Position numbers and translations under genes: made by a program. The notes beneath the pieces are model-generated. The model saw nothing but the letters and a program-made list of their open reading frames with translations, searched no databases and was not told the DNA's origin. Below, piece after piece: positions 11,540 through 22,330 of a DNA stretch of 64,000 nt; within the stretch, counting starts at the first letter, position 1; every line of letters starts with the position of its first letter. The stretch comes from Sepioteuthis lessoniana (taxonomy: Eukaryota > Mollusca > Cephalopoda > Myopsida > Loliginidae): NCBI GenBank assembly GCA_963585895.1, contig CAUZXS010000229.1, positions 1 to 64,000 on the forward strand, in the 5' to 3' direction.

Positions 11540-11899
11540 TATAGATAAGTGAAGAGAGGGTTAAAAAAAAAAAAGAGAAAATTTATAAGTTTACTGATGA
11601 AGATTAGATGAAGGAGTGATTTTTTGAAAATGATACTAGAAAGTGGTTAATGAGAAAAACATAGATGAATGCACTTTGGCAAGCTTTTGAAGTGAAGCAG
11701 AAAATAAAGAGGAAATTGAAAGAGAAAAGGGAAGAGAAGTAGGGAAAGAGTGGGGTAGAGACAAAGCTGAGTAATAAAAATTGAAAAACAGTAGAAGCAG
11801 AGATAAAGTGATTGAAAAAGAGATGGAGAGAGAAAGAAAGGAGAGGGAGAGAAAGGTAGATGGATTCTGTGAAATAAAAATTGAAAAAGGGTAGAAGAA

Positions 11900-11950
<51 letters not shown>

Positions 11951-12330
11951 GAAATTAAAAAAGAGTAGAAGAAGCAGAGCTATATAAGGTGGAGAGGAAG
12001 AAGGAAAGAAAAAAAATGGAAAGTTGAGGCTAAGAAATAAAAATTTAAAGAGAAGAAGAAGAAGAAGAAGAAGAAGAAGAAGAAGAAGAAGAAGAAGAAG
12101 AAGAAGAAGAAGAAGAAGAAGAAGAAAGGAAGGAAGGAAGGAAGGAGAAGAGTAAAAGAGGGAAGGAGAGTGAGGAGGAGAGAGTGAGAGAAGGAATGAG
12201 AGAGAAAAGGGAATGAGAGAGGGAAAGAGGAGGCTAAGAAATAAAAGAAAAAGATATAGAATTTGAGAGACTAGGCAAAAGCGAGATAAATAAGGAGATA
12301 GAAAAGAAAGGAAAAGCATTCAGAATGAAT
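11540..12330. repeat. Purine-rich tract with embedded minisatellite, (GA)n and (GAA)n
   Basis: The plus strand is almost entirely A and G, with pure (GA)n at about 11903-11946 and (GAA)n at about 12050-12126. A degenerate unit with an AATAAAAATTGAAAAA-GTAGAAG-AGCAGAG pattern recurs near 11772, 11873, 11945 and 12030. The 227-codon Leu/Ser/Phe-rich frame on the minus strand is the complement of this tract, not a protein gene. Confidence 0.85.
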
Positions 12331-12975
12331 TTTAAATAATTTTTTAAATAACCGATATTTTTGATACAATCATTATTGCTTGAAGAATTGTTGAATTATC
12401 ATTATCATTAACATTGCAAATTGTATTTAAGGTTATTCAATTATTGTATAATTAGTAGCATTCTTATCAAGGTTAAGCCTTTTCTTTTTCTGTGGAAACA
12501 GCATTATTTATTTGTTGTCATAGATGTTATTATTAACAATATCAAACGCACAAGTATTTTTTCCCTGTGATAATATTATTAAATTATCCTCAGCAATGTA
12601 ACTGCCAAATTTATTATCAGAAATATTAGCATAAGTAGATCATTTTTAGAATGATCTATCTTTATTAATAACATGGTTATCACATTTATATGAATACAAT
12701 ACAAGAAATTTCATACAAGATATTATGATCAAATTTATCGGTGCTGTCTCATAAGATCAAGGTTTTAAAATTTTGATCCATATTAATGACTATTTTGATT
12801 AATTGAATTATATATAAAAAATGATGATAAATAAAAATTGAATTAAAAAAGTCAAATGAAAGCTTTGATTAATTTTATTATTTTTCTTTTTCTTTTTAAA
12901 TGCATGAATAACTAGAAAGAACCTTATCTTCCAGTCATATATGCTACTGAAAATTCTCATTTTGCTTGCATTCCA

Positions 12976-13082
12976 AGCTTTGTTCTAGATCAATTAATTA
13001 GCCTCCAATATTTTTCTATTAAGAAGTAATAATGGATATCTACTTTTATTATTAATCCTTCCTTCATTTGCTTAGAAAAAAA
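12976..13082 (-). repeat. Right arm of the 107-bp inverted repeat
   Basis: Partner of 11244-11350. The good match stops abruptly at both ends of both arms, which gives defined element boundaries. No obvious short target duplication is visible just outside. Confidence 0.85.
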
Positions 13083-13270
13083 CCAACAAAAAATCATATC
13101 ATTACAAGATTGTTTTTATTAGAGCTATAAACTTAAAATGTCTAACTGAGAATAAAGCAATCTTCAGTAAAATTCATAAATAAATGATGATTTTGTGAGG
13201 TTTGTGTGTTAAAAAATCATTTTTTTTATTTATCTCTCCCTCATCCTCTCTTTCTCTCTCATTATTTATA

Positions 13271-13442
13271 TACATATATATATATATATTATATTATAAC
13301 AGTGTTGGTTGTCACTAAATCACTTTTTGGGTTTGTGTCGAACTCCAAGAAATCCAGGGGTTTGTGTCGAACTCCAAGAAATCCAGGGGTCACAGTCTAA
13401 ATTCCATGAATTAAATATATATTTATTTATTAGTATTATATA

Positions 13443-13495
<53 letters not shown>

Positions 13496-13511
13496 TTTTT
13501 TTCATCATACA
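13271..13511. repeat. (TA)n tracts and a short duplication
   Basis: TA tracts at about 13271-13296 and 13437-13491. Between them the block GTTTGTGTCGAACTCCAAGA occurs twice about 35 bp apart (near 13331 and 13361), a small tandem duplication. Confidence 0.85.
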
Positions 13512-13645
13512 TGTGAAAGCACGTGCGATACCCTGTCCTCATCTGCCGCCAACCAGGGGTGATAACACAGTTTCAGTAGCTCAAGGCAGTACTGCCACTC
13601 CTGGCACTACCAAGCAGCTTTTGCCACCGGATAGGGTATTAAGAG

Positions 13646-13648
<3 letters not shown>
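13512..13648 (+). repeat. Module M4 embedded between TA microsatellites
   Basis: Contains GTGAAAGCACGTGCGATACC, CTGCCGCCAACCAGG and CAGTTTCAGTAGCTCAAGG. The reverse complement of the first two thirds occurs at 29668-29765, where it is again flanked by (TA)n on both sides. The family is unknown to me; it may be part of a retroelement that targets or carries TA repeats. Confidence 0.75.

Positions 13649-13689
<41 letters not shown>
13649..13689. repeat. (TA)n microsatellite
   Basis: Pure TA tract directly next to module M4. Confidence 0.93.
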
Positions 13690-13691
<2 letters not shown>

Positions 13692-13928
13692 CAGATCAAT
13701 TGAGAGCAGAGACTACATTGGATGTTAATCTTCATTTTTAGTGTGCAGTTTGATTTTAAAAAACAGACAAACAAAAAAAAGTGTTTACTTTCGGCAGTTA
13801 ATGTTATTACGTGTTTACAGTAATCGTTTCTTACGTAATCACACGGGAAAGGTGGTTCTACATGTATTTCTTTCATGCTGAAAACTTCTCACTTTCGACC
13901 AAATCCAACTTGATTTTATATATTTATA

Positions 13929-13929
13929 T

Positions 13930-13978
<49 letters not shown>

Positions 13979-15420
13979 AGACATGCTGACTGTATAAATT
14001 CTCTTGACTCTTTTTCAAAATCTATCCCTATTGACGATCACTTTTGGTAAATCTTCCAGTGTTTACACAGAGCTTACAATTGATGAGTTATTGCCACTGA
14101 GGTATTTGAACTGATCAACTAATTCTAGAGGCTGGCCAATTAATGAGGACATGACATCATCTTGATTAAAACACTTAAACTCTGTTGTAAATGTAAGAGT
14201 TTGTGTTTCAACCGGTAGAGTTTTTTATATTAAACTTTGCCTCCCACACCGGTCGCTTCTGGGTGGAAGGTGCAGGAGGAACTTCCGGTCTGAACACCAG
14301 CTGGCACGAATTCGGCCTTTTTCAAATTGACTGGCATGCGAGATGGACGTTTTTCTTTGTGGGTCATTAGCAAGGCAAAAAGAGGTAAGCACGTGAATTC
14401 TCTTGATTAATTGATTCGATTTAAATCATCACTTTCGTGGTGTGTTTCTTTTTTTGGAACATTTACGAGTGCATTTGTTTTGTTTCAGTTTTCAAGTTGG
14501 AGAATGTATAGTTGGAGAATGTAAGCTTGTTTTTATGCTGAACACGTGTGCAATAAAGATATACATCTTCATCAGTACGAGACTCGTGTCTTTGATTTTT
14601 GGCCCCATTTGCTGCTGTAACATCTGTTTTAATTTAGTCCATGTAGAGGTCAATGCTTTTTGATGCCTGCTACAAGCAATGCAGTTTACAATTGGCTTCT
14701 GTAGGTCTATTTACAAGAAGCACTAGATCATCTGCATTGTTTGTATACATGATAGTTTCAGTGGGATATTGCGACTGTGGTATTTGAACTGATCAACTAA
14801 TTTTAGAGGCTGGCCAATTAATGAGGACATGACATTATCTTGATTAAAACACTGCATCTCTGTTTTATCTGGATTCATGTGCAGACTGATGCCTTTTACT
14901 GCCTGTTCTCAGCAGGGTTTTAGCTTAGGCTAGTGTATTTGCCAGAAGAGCTAGATCAAGTGTGTAGTCTGCATCAGTCATAGTTTCTACAGGATATTAT
15001 TTGCTTCTTGTCTGTTTACTGTGAGACTATTTTCTTTTATTAGATCTATTGATGTTTGTATTATGTCATCTTGGTCGATTATGAATAGATATGGTGCTAA
15101 TTAATCTTCTTGCAAGACTCAAGCAGCAATGTCCAAGAAATTAATGTCTCCATCAGGTGAGCAAACCATTGCTTAATGTTTTTATAGAACATCATCATAG
15201 AGATAACAGTTATTTTGGGGGGAAGACAATATGTTAGAAGTATTTACTCCATTTTTTCTCTGTGTTTGGAATCAAATACTTTGGATAATTGTACAAACAA
15301 GAGTTTTTTCTTGAGATTTCTTGTATGTACTCCTTCAATTATTCATTGAATACTCAGAATCTATTAAGTTGTGGATTGATTTCTCTGAAAATGATTTTGA
15401 TTTTTCTTAAGGACTTTCCC
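13929..15420 (-). mobile_element. RTE-like non-LTR retrotransposon copy 1, interrupted
   Basis: The 3' tail is (GAT)n on the minus strand (13929-13979 on plus), next to CATGCTGACTGTATAAATTC, the same 3' terminus seen at 20122 and 39768. Upstream coding remnants on the minus strand include a reverse transcriptase motif region near 14727-14738 (reads NADD, from YADD). A segment of about 80 bp (TGAACTGATCAACTAATT ... TTGATTAAAACAC) is present twice, at 14108-14175 and 14783-14850, so the copy is rearranged as well as split by a solo LTR. It has many stops and is non-functional. The 5' limit is uncertain. Confidence 0.75.
14186..14622 (+). mobile_element. Solo LTR with 5-bp target duplication
   Basis: The element begins TGTAAATGTAAG and ends GCTGCTGTAACA, and TCTGT is found immediately on each side (14181-14185 and 14623-14627). 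It is 437 bp, with a TATA-like stretch (TTTTTTATATTAAAC) near 14221, an AATAAA at about 14552 and a less AT-rich middle. TG...CA ends, a 5-bp duplication and a poly(A) signal are the standard marks of an LTR left after recombination between the two LTRs. It splits the RTE-like copy and is therefore younger than it. Strand is inferred from the AATAAA. Confidence 0.8.
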
Positions 15421-15599
15421 AAATTTAGGTTGCATACAATTGAAAAGAAGAACATTGAGGGCCCAACAGTTAAACATATGAACCATTGGACTACTAAAAA
15501 AGGTTATTTATTTATCAGCTTGTGTAGGACCAACCACATTTTTTGAATGAGCTGATAACAGAAGAATGGTACACCAGTGTGCCACAGATTCTTCTGAAG

Positions 15600-15722
15600 A
15601 ATACTTCTCAGAATTCAGAGCTTTTCCTTCTTAACCAAAGCTGAAAAGGTTAAACTGTCCTACAATTTAACCTTTGCTGAAGTGTAGAAGAGAATGATTC
15701 ATGCCTTTCAGAATATATTATT
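15600..15722 (-). mobile_element. SINE-1 fragment
   Basis: GAATTCAGAGCTTTTCCTTC, AACCAAAGCTGAA and CTGTCCTAC appear in SINE-1 order on the plus strand. Old and partial. Confidence 0.5.
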
Positions 15723-15754
15723 TCTCCTTTGAGAGTTTTTCATACCATTTGTCC

Positions 15755-15907
15755 TCTTATTTTCAAGTCTTTCCTCACCGAAACCTCCAGGACTCTTCTC
15801 AATATTTTGGCTCAACTTAATAATGTTGCAGTCTGAAAGGTCTCCAGTTATCCTCTGATTTCAAAGTCTTCAAGTTCTTTTACCAAGCCTTTGGGGATTG
15901 TTCTAAG
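15755..15907 (-). pseudogene. R2/R4/Dong-type retrotransposon fragment C
   Basis: Minus-strand reading gives the C-terminal end of the same non-LTR protein found more completely in fragments A and B and at 53470-53880, around the block ending in the arginine-rich LRRV region. It stops abruptly at 15907, where the tail of fragment A begins, so A appears to have inserted into C. Confidence 0.55.
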
Positions 15908-16445
15908 TGCACCATATTTATTATTGTTATCATTATTATGAGTAGCAGTAGTGGTAGTAGTAGTAGTATTTTACTCCTTGTGAGTGTTTCACTCTTGTTT
16001 TTTAATCATGGTTTTCACTGGAGTCTGAGCGACAGCATGTCTTCTCTGCTCTCCAGAATTCTCTTTTAGTAGTATTGATGATCTCAGCAGTTATGTGGTC
16101 TAGAATGTCTCAATTTTTCCTCCATTCTCTTTTCTAGGTTTTTCCTCCAATCTCTTTTCTAGATTGTTCAGAGTTCTCTGGCTATGATTGGTATCACTTT
16201 CATATTTCACAACTTTTATCTCTTTGGTAAGGTGCAGATATTTCTCAAGTTTTTTTTTATTTTCCTTTATTCTAACTCTGTGGTCTACTGGAATAGCAAA
16301 TCCATTAGCTGTCATATTTGTTTCTTCTTGTTTATTACAAATAGGCCTTGTCTTCTGACCAGGAAAAGATCATCAATTTTTGTTTCAAAGCTGCAGAGGA
16401 TTTTGAGTCTTACGTTCTAGGACAGCTTCTGATTTGTGCATGTAA
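15908..16445 (-). pseudogene. R2/R4/Dong-type retrotransposon fragment A
   Basis: A 3' end with a short trinucleotide tail (GTAGTAGTAGTAGT on plus, near 15954) is followed by minus-strand coding remnants: the DHRVRIKEN block at about 16270-16300, upstream residues of the endonuclease region, and MHKSEAVLE near 16425-16450. In the family this region is the C-terminal restriction-like endonuclease. Frameshifts and stops abound. Fragment B begins immediately to the right. Confidence 0.6.
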
Positions 16446-16694
16446 CATTTTTTTTTTTTTTTTTTACTCCTTGTGAGTTTTTTTTTCCCACTAGTTTTAA
16501 TAAGTAGTTTTTCACTGGAGTCTGAATGACAGCAAGTTCCCTCAGATCTCCAGGATTCTTCTAAGTATTCAAGCAAATCTTTGCAGTGATATAGTTTGTA
16601 TAGTCTCAATTCTTCTTCTGATATTCAGTTTCCCCAGTGTCTTTTCCATGTTTTGGGGGACTGTTCTTAGTGCACCAAATACAATTGGTATTAC

Positions 16695-17130
16695 TGTAGC
16701 AGCCAGAGATCTATTTCCTTTTGTGAAACAATGCCCCTGCTAAGAGATTCGGTCACTCACTGACCAATCAACTGGCAGAGCGAATTAATTCCTTCTCCCT
16801 CTCAGGAACTATTTTTCTAGTCCCTTTTGGTAGAACAGACAAAGGCAGAGAGCCCTGAGCCAGCAGAAGAAACATATCTCTCTCACATGACTGCCACTGA
16901 TTTCACTTGGAACCCTTCGCTCGCTGCTAGCTTCAAATACACTTCCTACAAACCCAGGACCAGCATACTGACCAGTGACACAAAAGAGACACTTCCTCAC
17001 TCTCACTTCTTTACGCCTGCTACTATAATAAACCTTTCTTTGTTGTGTTGTTAAAAAGAAGTTTTGTTATTCACTTGTGTTGCCTAAAATATATAGTGTT
17101 AGAGAAATGAACCATTTCCCGAAACACTAA
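16695..17130 (+). mobile_element. Probable solo LTR inside copy B
   Basis: The coding homology of copy B stops at 16694 and resumes at 17131, with ATTAC on each side (16690-16694 and 17131-17135). The insert starts TGTAGCAGCCAGAG, is 436 bp, is less AT-rich than its surroundings and has an AATAAA at about 17029. The right end reads ...CACTAA rather than ...CA, so the terminus is mutated or the boundary is off by a few bases. The 65- to 75-codon frames here have no recognisable product. Confidence 0.65.
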
Positions 17131-17670
17131 ATTACTATCACTTTCATATTCCTGATATTGTGCTCTCTGACAAGCTCCAGGTATTTGTTTATCTTTTCAT
17201 TTTCTTTCATTTTCACCCTGTGATCAACTGGAACAGCAAAATCCACAAGATGGCAAGTACTTTTCATCTTGTTAATTTATACTAAATCTAGCCGTCTGGA
17301 TAGGACTGGGTAATCTGTATTGATCTCAGAGAATTTTATGTGCATCACTTTCTGTCACAGATTTTTATTTGTGCATATACTATGGCATGGTTAAATTTTA
17401 ATCTCTTGCACAATTCCCCATGGATCACATTTCCTACCCAGTCATGCCTAGTCTTGTATTCCTTTTGTGCCAATTTGCTGCATTCACTTATTATGTGATT
17501 TACAATTTCATCTCTGTCTTTACATAACCTACACTTTCTATTCTGTTGCATATTATCAATTTTTTGCTTTCGCATAATTGTTTCTTATGGCATTATTTTG
17601 TGCTGCTATTAAAAGATATTCTGTTTCTCTCTTAAGGTTTCCTCTTCTCAGCCATATCCAGATCATCTTG

Positions 17671-17965
17671 TGTGGAGGTACCCATGGTGGAATGGTTATC
17701 ATTGTAGGAAATGAAGACGGCGACACAAGTTCAATTCCTAGACGAGACTGATTGCATTTCCCATAGTACTAATACCCTTGGGAAAGGTATGAATCCAATT
17801 ATTCTCCCTCCAGCTATGGGTAAATAGTAGGGCAGACTAGGTTCTTCAGCCTTGGTGAGGCAACTAGTCTAGGAGAATGAAAACTCTGAATTCAAACCTG
17901 TTAAACTCTGCTTAAAAATTGACCTTGTGTCATATCCTGCCCGAGCAGTGGGGTTGGTAAATATG
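17671..17965 (+). mobile_element. SINE-1 copy inside copy B
   Basis: Head CATGGTGGAATGGTTATCAT, B-box-like AAGTTCAATTCC, body CCCTTGGGAAAGGTATGAAT, 3' end GACCTTGTGTCATATCCTGC then GGGGTTGGTAAATA. It is well preserved and separates the zinc-knuckle region of copy B from its reverse-transcriptase-proximal part, so it inserted after B. I could not find a convincing target duplication. Confidence 0.8.
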
Positions 17966-18400
17966 CATACAGTTGTTTTTCTAATTTTTATTTTCTAAAT
18001 TTTCTTGTTTTCTTGTTTTCCCTCGAGTTGATATTTCTGTTACTGGCTACTGTAATCAATCTTTTTTTGCGTATTTCTGTATATTTCTCAAGTACCTGAA
18101 TTGTTGCTTCTGCGGGTGATTTCTCTTCTCTCTTCTCTCAAAACATAGGGGCTCTCTGTGTCATCTCTTGGGTGTAAAGCTTTGTGCATCATTATCAATT
18201 TCCTTATTCTTTGGTCCATATTTCTAAGTTTCTTCCTTGTCGATTTTTATAATGGTCAAGAGTATCAGGTACTGCCCAGGTATGTATTCCTTTAATGAAA
18301 TTTCTGCCACAGAGTTTGGTTTCAAGAAGTTTCCTTGTTTGTTTTTTTTAGGTGCTCTTTTCTTATTTTATCTTTTCTATCATTAATATTATTATATACA

Positions 18401-20120
18401 CATAATAGTCCAAAAATAAACAACAACTGTACAGCCAACATAATCTTTATTAGATGATGACTCTGAGGTCAGGCATGGTTTGAGGGCAAAGCATCATTAC
18501 CATTAACATAGAGTGCCCCAGCAGTATCTTACAATACTACCAGATTTTGTTGGTTTTCTGTCACATTATGGAAATGTGTGAGCAAGATGCAATTTTTTCA
18601 TATAATCCTTCCTTTGTTGTATTCATAACTTCCAACAAAATATCAGTTAAATGATGTAAGATTTGAATTTACTAACTAGATACTTCAATAGACTGAGTGG
18701 GAACTACAATAACTAAAATTCTCATTTTATTTGTATGCAGCCATGACCCACCAAAAAAGCACAACATAGTAAGATTTTAATTAGATAAATGCATAAAAAA
18801 TGCTCTAACTTGGAGAATAGGGCAATTTTCAGTTAAATTTGTAACTGAATGATAATTTAGTGGAGTATCTATTCACACTGAATATCCTTTTTTTATTGTT
18901 CACATTCTCAGTATGACAGAGATAACTATGAAATGCTTATTAGAAACATTTACCCCATTCTAAGAAGAAACATTAGTATCATCAGGGACTACTGTTACTA
19001 TAGATACCCAACAGGTTCAGAATCATCTTGTGAAATTTTATTCTTAAAAATAATATCAAGTTTCACAATTGTCCTTCTAGATTTTATTGCATACCATGGC
19101 TGTAATAATTTACTTATTGCTAAGGGAGAAGAAATGGATTTATAACTTTCCAAAGTAAATGTAAAGCTAACGCAAACTGCCTTTAAACATAATTAACTGA
19201 TTTCAATACTAATAACCACTAAGTCACCTACACTGCTTTGTTGATGTGAGTAAATACTAAAATATTAACAAAATCAGCAATAATTATTGCTAGTCAAATA
19301 TTGATTATCTGAAAGCAAATTTTAAAATTTGACTATGAATAATTTGTTCACAACACATCCTGAACAGCAGGCAGCTTAAAATTTTCAACACCAGCCTTTA
19401 AGGGAGAGAACAAATTAGAACACCATCTCCCTGGATGTTAAATAAAAGTATGGGTGGATCAGACATACTCACTGTGTAGTAGCTAGCAGTTACAAGGGAG
19501 GTACTTGACTGGAATCCATTAAAGAAGAGAAAAATTTGTAAGCCAAATAGGACTTAGAGAAGATTAGTTGAGTGTGAGACAAAGGTGGCTTGACTGACAT
19601 GGCCTCAGCTGGTGGAAAGTGCCCAAAACCAAGCCTGTGAACCTATTCTCTACAAGGCATCTGCAAGAATAAACTAAATAATCATCCATCCTGCAAGACC
19701 AATAAAATGTAATTTTAGTGATGATATCATTAGTCACTATGATTTTGGTATTATTTCCACTTATGCAATGAGAAATACTTTAAGGAACAATTTTATGCTA
19801 TTAAGAATGGATATCACACACTGATTTGTGTTCTCATTTTGGTTAATACTATTGTTAAAATATTTTGACTGTTGTGTTGTCTGATTTTCTTCAGGTGTTT
19901 TTATAACTTTATGTGAATTTTGACCTGAACTGTCAAGTAAATCCTTAAAACATAAAAGTATTGGTTAACGTGTTACCTGACTGTCATGGGTTCAATCTCT
20001 GAGATGAGTAGCTTATAAAAGTTATATACTTTGGCTCAGTAGAAGAAAAAATAGGTGACATCTGAAGGATTCACTACCTTGAAAGAATTAATTGATTGAG
20101 TATATACTCTAGGCATGAAC

Positions 20121-20121
<1 letters not shown>
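18401..20121. other. No recognised feature
   Basis: AT-rich sequence. 18770-18860 resembles 13105-13200 (TTAGAGCTATAAACTT-like block followed by TTTTCAGT-AAATT), suggesting an unnamed dispersed repeat. 19370-19690 is less AT-rich with no long frame. Confidence 0.45.
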
Positions 20122-20167
<46 letters not shown>

Positions 20168-21002
20168 AGTCATGCTGATAGCAGATTGTTTTCTAACTCT
20201 CTCTTGCCATCAGTCCCTATAATCTGTCACTCTTGGTAGGTTTTCTAGACAGCATCCAGTGTCTACACAAAGCTGATGTAAGTCCTTGCTAGTCAAACAA
20301 CTCTGGCCCATCCATGTCTCAGATTCTGTGAGAGTATATTACTTATGAGGTCATCTTTAGTTCTCCAGCAGTGTCCAGCATATCTTGTTTATCTTATTTA
20401 AATGGTTTGTAAGATGGGAAGTAAATAGTTGTGCAGCAGCAGTTTTGTGGGGCGTTGCTTGCAAGATTTGTTCAAAATAGCATATAGCATTCTTGTGTAG
20501 TTCCCATCTAGCTTTTTCACCATGTGTTTCATTAACATCCTGATGGTGCATCTATTCAGTAGTAGTGACACTGTCACAGTTTGGAAGAAATCTCATTTTA
20601 TTTCATCAAAAATATCAGATTTCCATGTGAGTGATAACCTGTCAATAGCATTCCACACCTCTGCTAGGTGTATGTGGACATTGCTTTCAGTAGATGAGAT
20701 ATTGCTGTTATGGTATGTGAACTTGTCTATTAATTTTAGAGGCTTGCCACTTAAAGTGAAGATGGCTCCTAATTTAAAACACATGAACTCTGTCTTACTT
20801 GAGTTCACATAGATGCCTCTGCTTCCTGCAGCTTACTTCAGTCTAAGCTGTAGTAATTTGGCTTGGGATGATGTATTTCTGAGAAGCTCTAGATCATCTG
20901 CATAGTCTGCATTTGTCATAGTTTCTGCAGGATATCATTTGCTTCATGTTTTATTAGTGTGAAACCAATTTCTTTAATTTCATCTATTGATGCTCGAAAG
21001 TA
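20122..21002 (-). mobile_element. RTE-like non-LTR retrotransposon copy 2
   Basis: The 3' (GAT)n tail is at 20122-20167 on the plus strand, followed by the conserved terminus (AAGTCATGCTGATAGCAG). Minus-strand remnants include the reverse transcriptase active-site region at 20893-20904, which reads YADD, and a downstream FKLGA...LKLIDKFTY block near 20725-20775. It is truncated at 21002, where a short SINE begins. Stops are present. Confidence 0.75.
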
Positions 21003-21130
21003 GTAATTTACTAAGCATTTTGCTTAGGTGTGGCACAAGGCCATATGAATGAGGCACCTAATGAAACTCAAACTCACTCATGTAGGTTTGCTGATCTACC
21101 TTGCGAACTATTACACCATCAGAGGCCCCC
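21003..21130 (-). mobile_element. Short tRNA-derived SINE (SINE-4)
   Basis: Minus-strand head with A-box-like GATGGTGTAATAGTT, then GAGTTTGAGTTTC, GGCCTTGTGCCACACC, ending TTAGTAAATTA. A second copy is at 33425-33532. At about 125 bp it is shorter than SINE-1 to SINE-3. Confidence 0.65.
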
Positions 21131-22119
21131 ATTTGAAGGATGTTATGTAGATTCCTATTAGGTTATTGAGTATAACAGACACCTGAAGGAGGCTATAGGG
21201 TACAACAGGTGAAATGTTATGACTAGAATGAAAATTGAAATGAGACAATAGTTTGAATACAGCTATGTATAATAATGATAATTCATCACCTGAGAAATGA
21301 CCAAAATAAAAACACTAATTAAACTTCCTGGTAGTGGCCATAATCTCTTTTTGATGGAGCTTTGTCTTGTTGGGAGTGTTTTGGTCCTTCACTTTGCTCA
21401 AATAAATACTGCACTGTTTATTCTAATATGTAATATATTTTTCATCAGCTTTCTCACTGTGATCAAGAAATGGATAATTTTTCTTGCACAAAAAAGAGAA
21501 GAGAAGTCTTTATAATTACAAATTAAAAATTGGTCAGCTTGTACAGAACTCATTTGTTGAATTTTTTTGATTTTCCAATTTGGTGTGTGTAGTGAGAAAC
21601 AACTATAACTGTGGTGTATGGGGAGTGGGTGTCTCTGATTCCCTCCTGCATGAAAAGTGTGTGTACTCCAACTAACAATTACCATTACATTCATTAGAAT
21701 ACATTATGAGAAATAATGAAATGATTCAAAGGGAGATAACTTTATTTAACTTCTGACAGGGAACATTCGGCTGATGACACATGAACAGTGTCTGAATGTA
21801 GAGTTGGACACAGAAAAACCATAATTTTTTTGGACAGCATGGAGTTAGAGTTTGGATGTACAAGTGGGTGAGTACTAGCATTGTTACTGACATTTTACTG
21901 ATTTATATAGTGTGAACGTTGAACAAAACTTAACTGATTAACATGTTCAGTAAACTCCTGAGTAGTTTTGTGTGGTTTTACTTCAGAAATTACCCTAAGC
22001 TAATTGTTATCAATCACAGAAGGATGTCTTGGGCCCACATAATCTTCAAGCTCTTGTCTCTGTCATGAAATTTTGGAACCAGTGCAGTGTTGTATGTCCA
22101 TATACAGGCATGGATCATA
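21131..22119. other. No recognised feature
   Basis: AT-rich sequence; two 72- to 98-codon frames lack any recognisable motif. Nothing else is seen. Confidence 0.4.
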
Positions 22120-22328
22120 TAATAACTATCACAGTAAGAAATGAACTCAGTTCAAATTCTGGATGAGGCTGTATGTATTTCCTTTCACACTTTTGCCCCC
22201 AACTATAAGAAATATTAGGGCTTTTGTATGATGAATAATTTAAGAGAAGAAAAATTCTGAATTCAAGCCAGCTATACTCTGCTTAAAAATTGACCTAATG
22301 TTGCATCCTGCCTATCATAGAGTAATGT
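22120..22328 (+). mobile_element. SINE-1 copy, degenerate
   Basis: AGTTCAAATTCTGGATGAGG, GAAAAATTCTGAATTCAAG and AAAAATTGACCTAATGTTGC are in family order. It abuts SINE-3 at 22331. Confidence 0.6.
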
Positions 22329-22330
22329 AA

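Larger units (their letters stand above)
16446..18400 (-). pseudogene. R2/R4/Dong-type retrotransposon copy B, split by an LTR and a SINE
   Basis: Read from right to left on the minus strand: a conserved block downstream of the reverse transcriptase (MMHKALHPRDD at about 18160-18215); a zinc-knuckle C-X2-C-X8-H-X4-C (RKCRLCKDRDE... near 17480-17535) followed by YKTRHDW; then a restriction-like endonuclease core in which the usual RRPD is RRLD followed by a stop, then CHLVDFAVPVDHRV near 17220-17260; then the C-terminus left of the LTR. It ends in a poly(A) tail (the T-run at 16447-16465). A CCHC followed by a PD-D/E endonuclease at the C-terminus is the hallmark of R2, R4 and Dong-type elements. 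The clade is inferred. It is clearly dead. Confidence 0.7.

Noticed and set aside
11636..12319. 227-codon Leu/Ser/Phe-rich frame resembling a membrane protein
   Set aside because: It is the complement of a purine-rich simple-sequence tract, with no start context, domain or complex sequence.
14341..14400. First exon with a splice donor (AAAAGAGGTAAGCACG)
   Set aside because: The site lies inside the solo LTR with exact boundaries, so an independent gene start is unlikely.
16827..17054. 75-codon frame in the insert within copy B
   Set aside because: It falls inside the probable LTR, and both strands are open there by chance.
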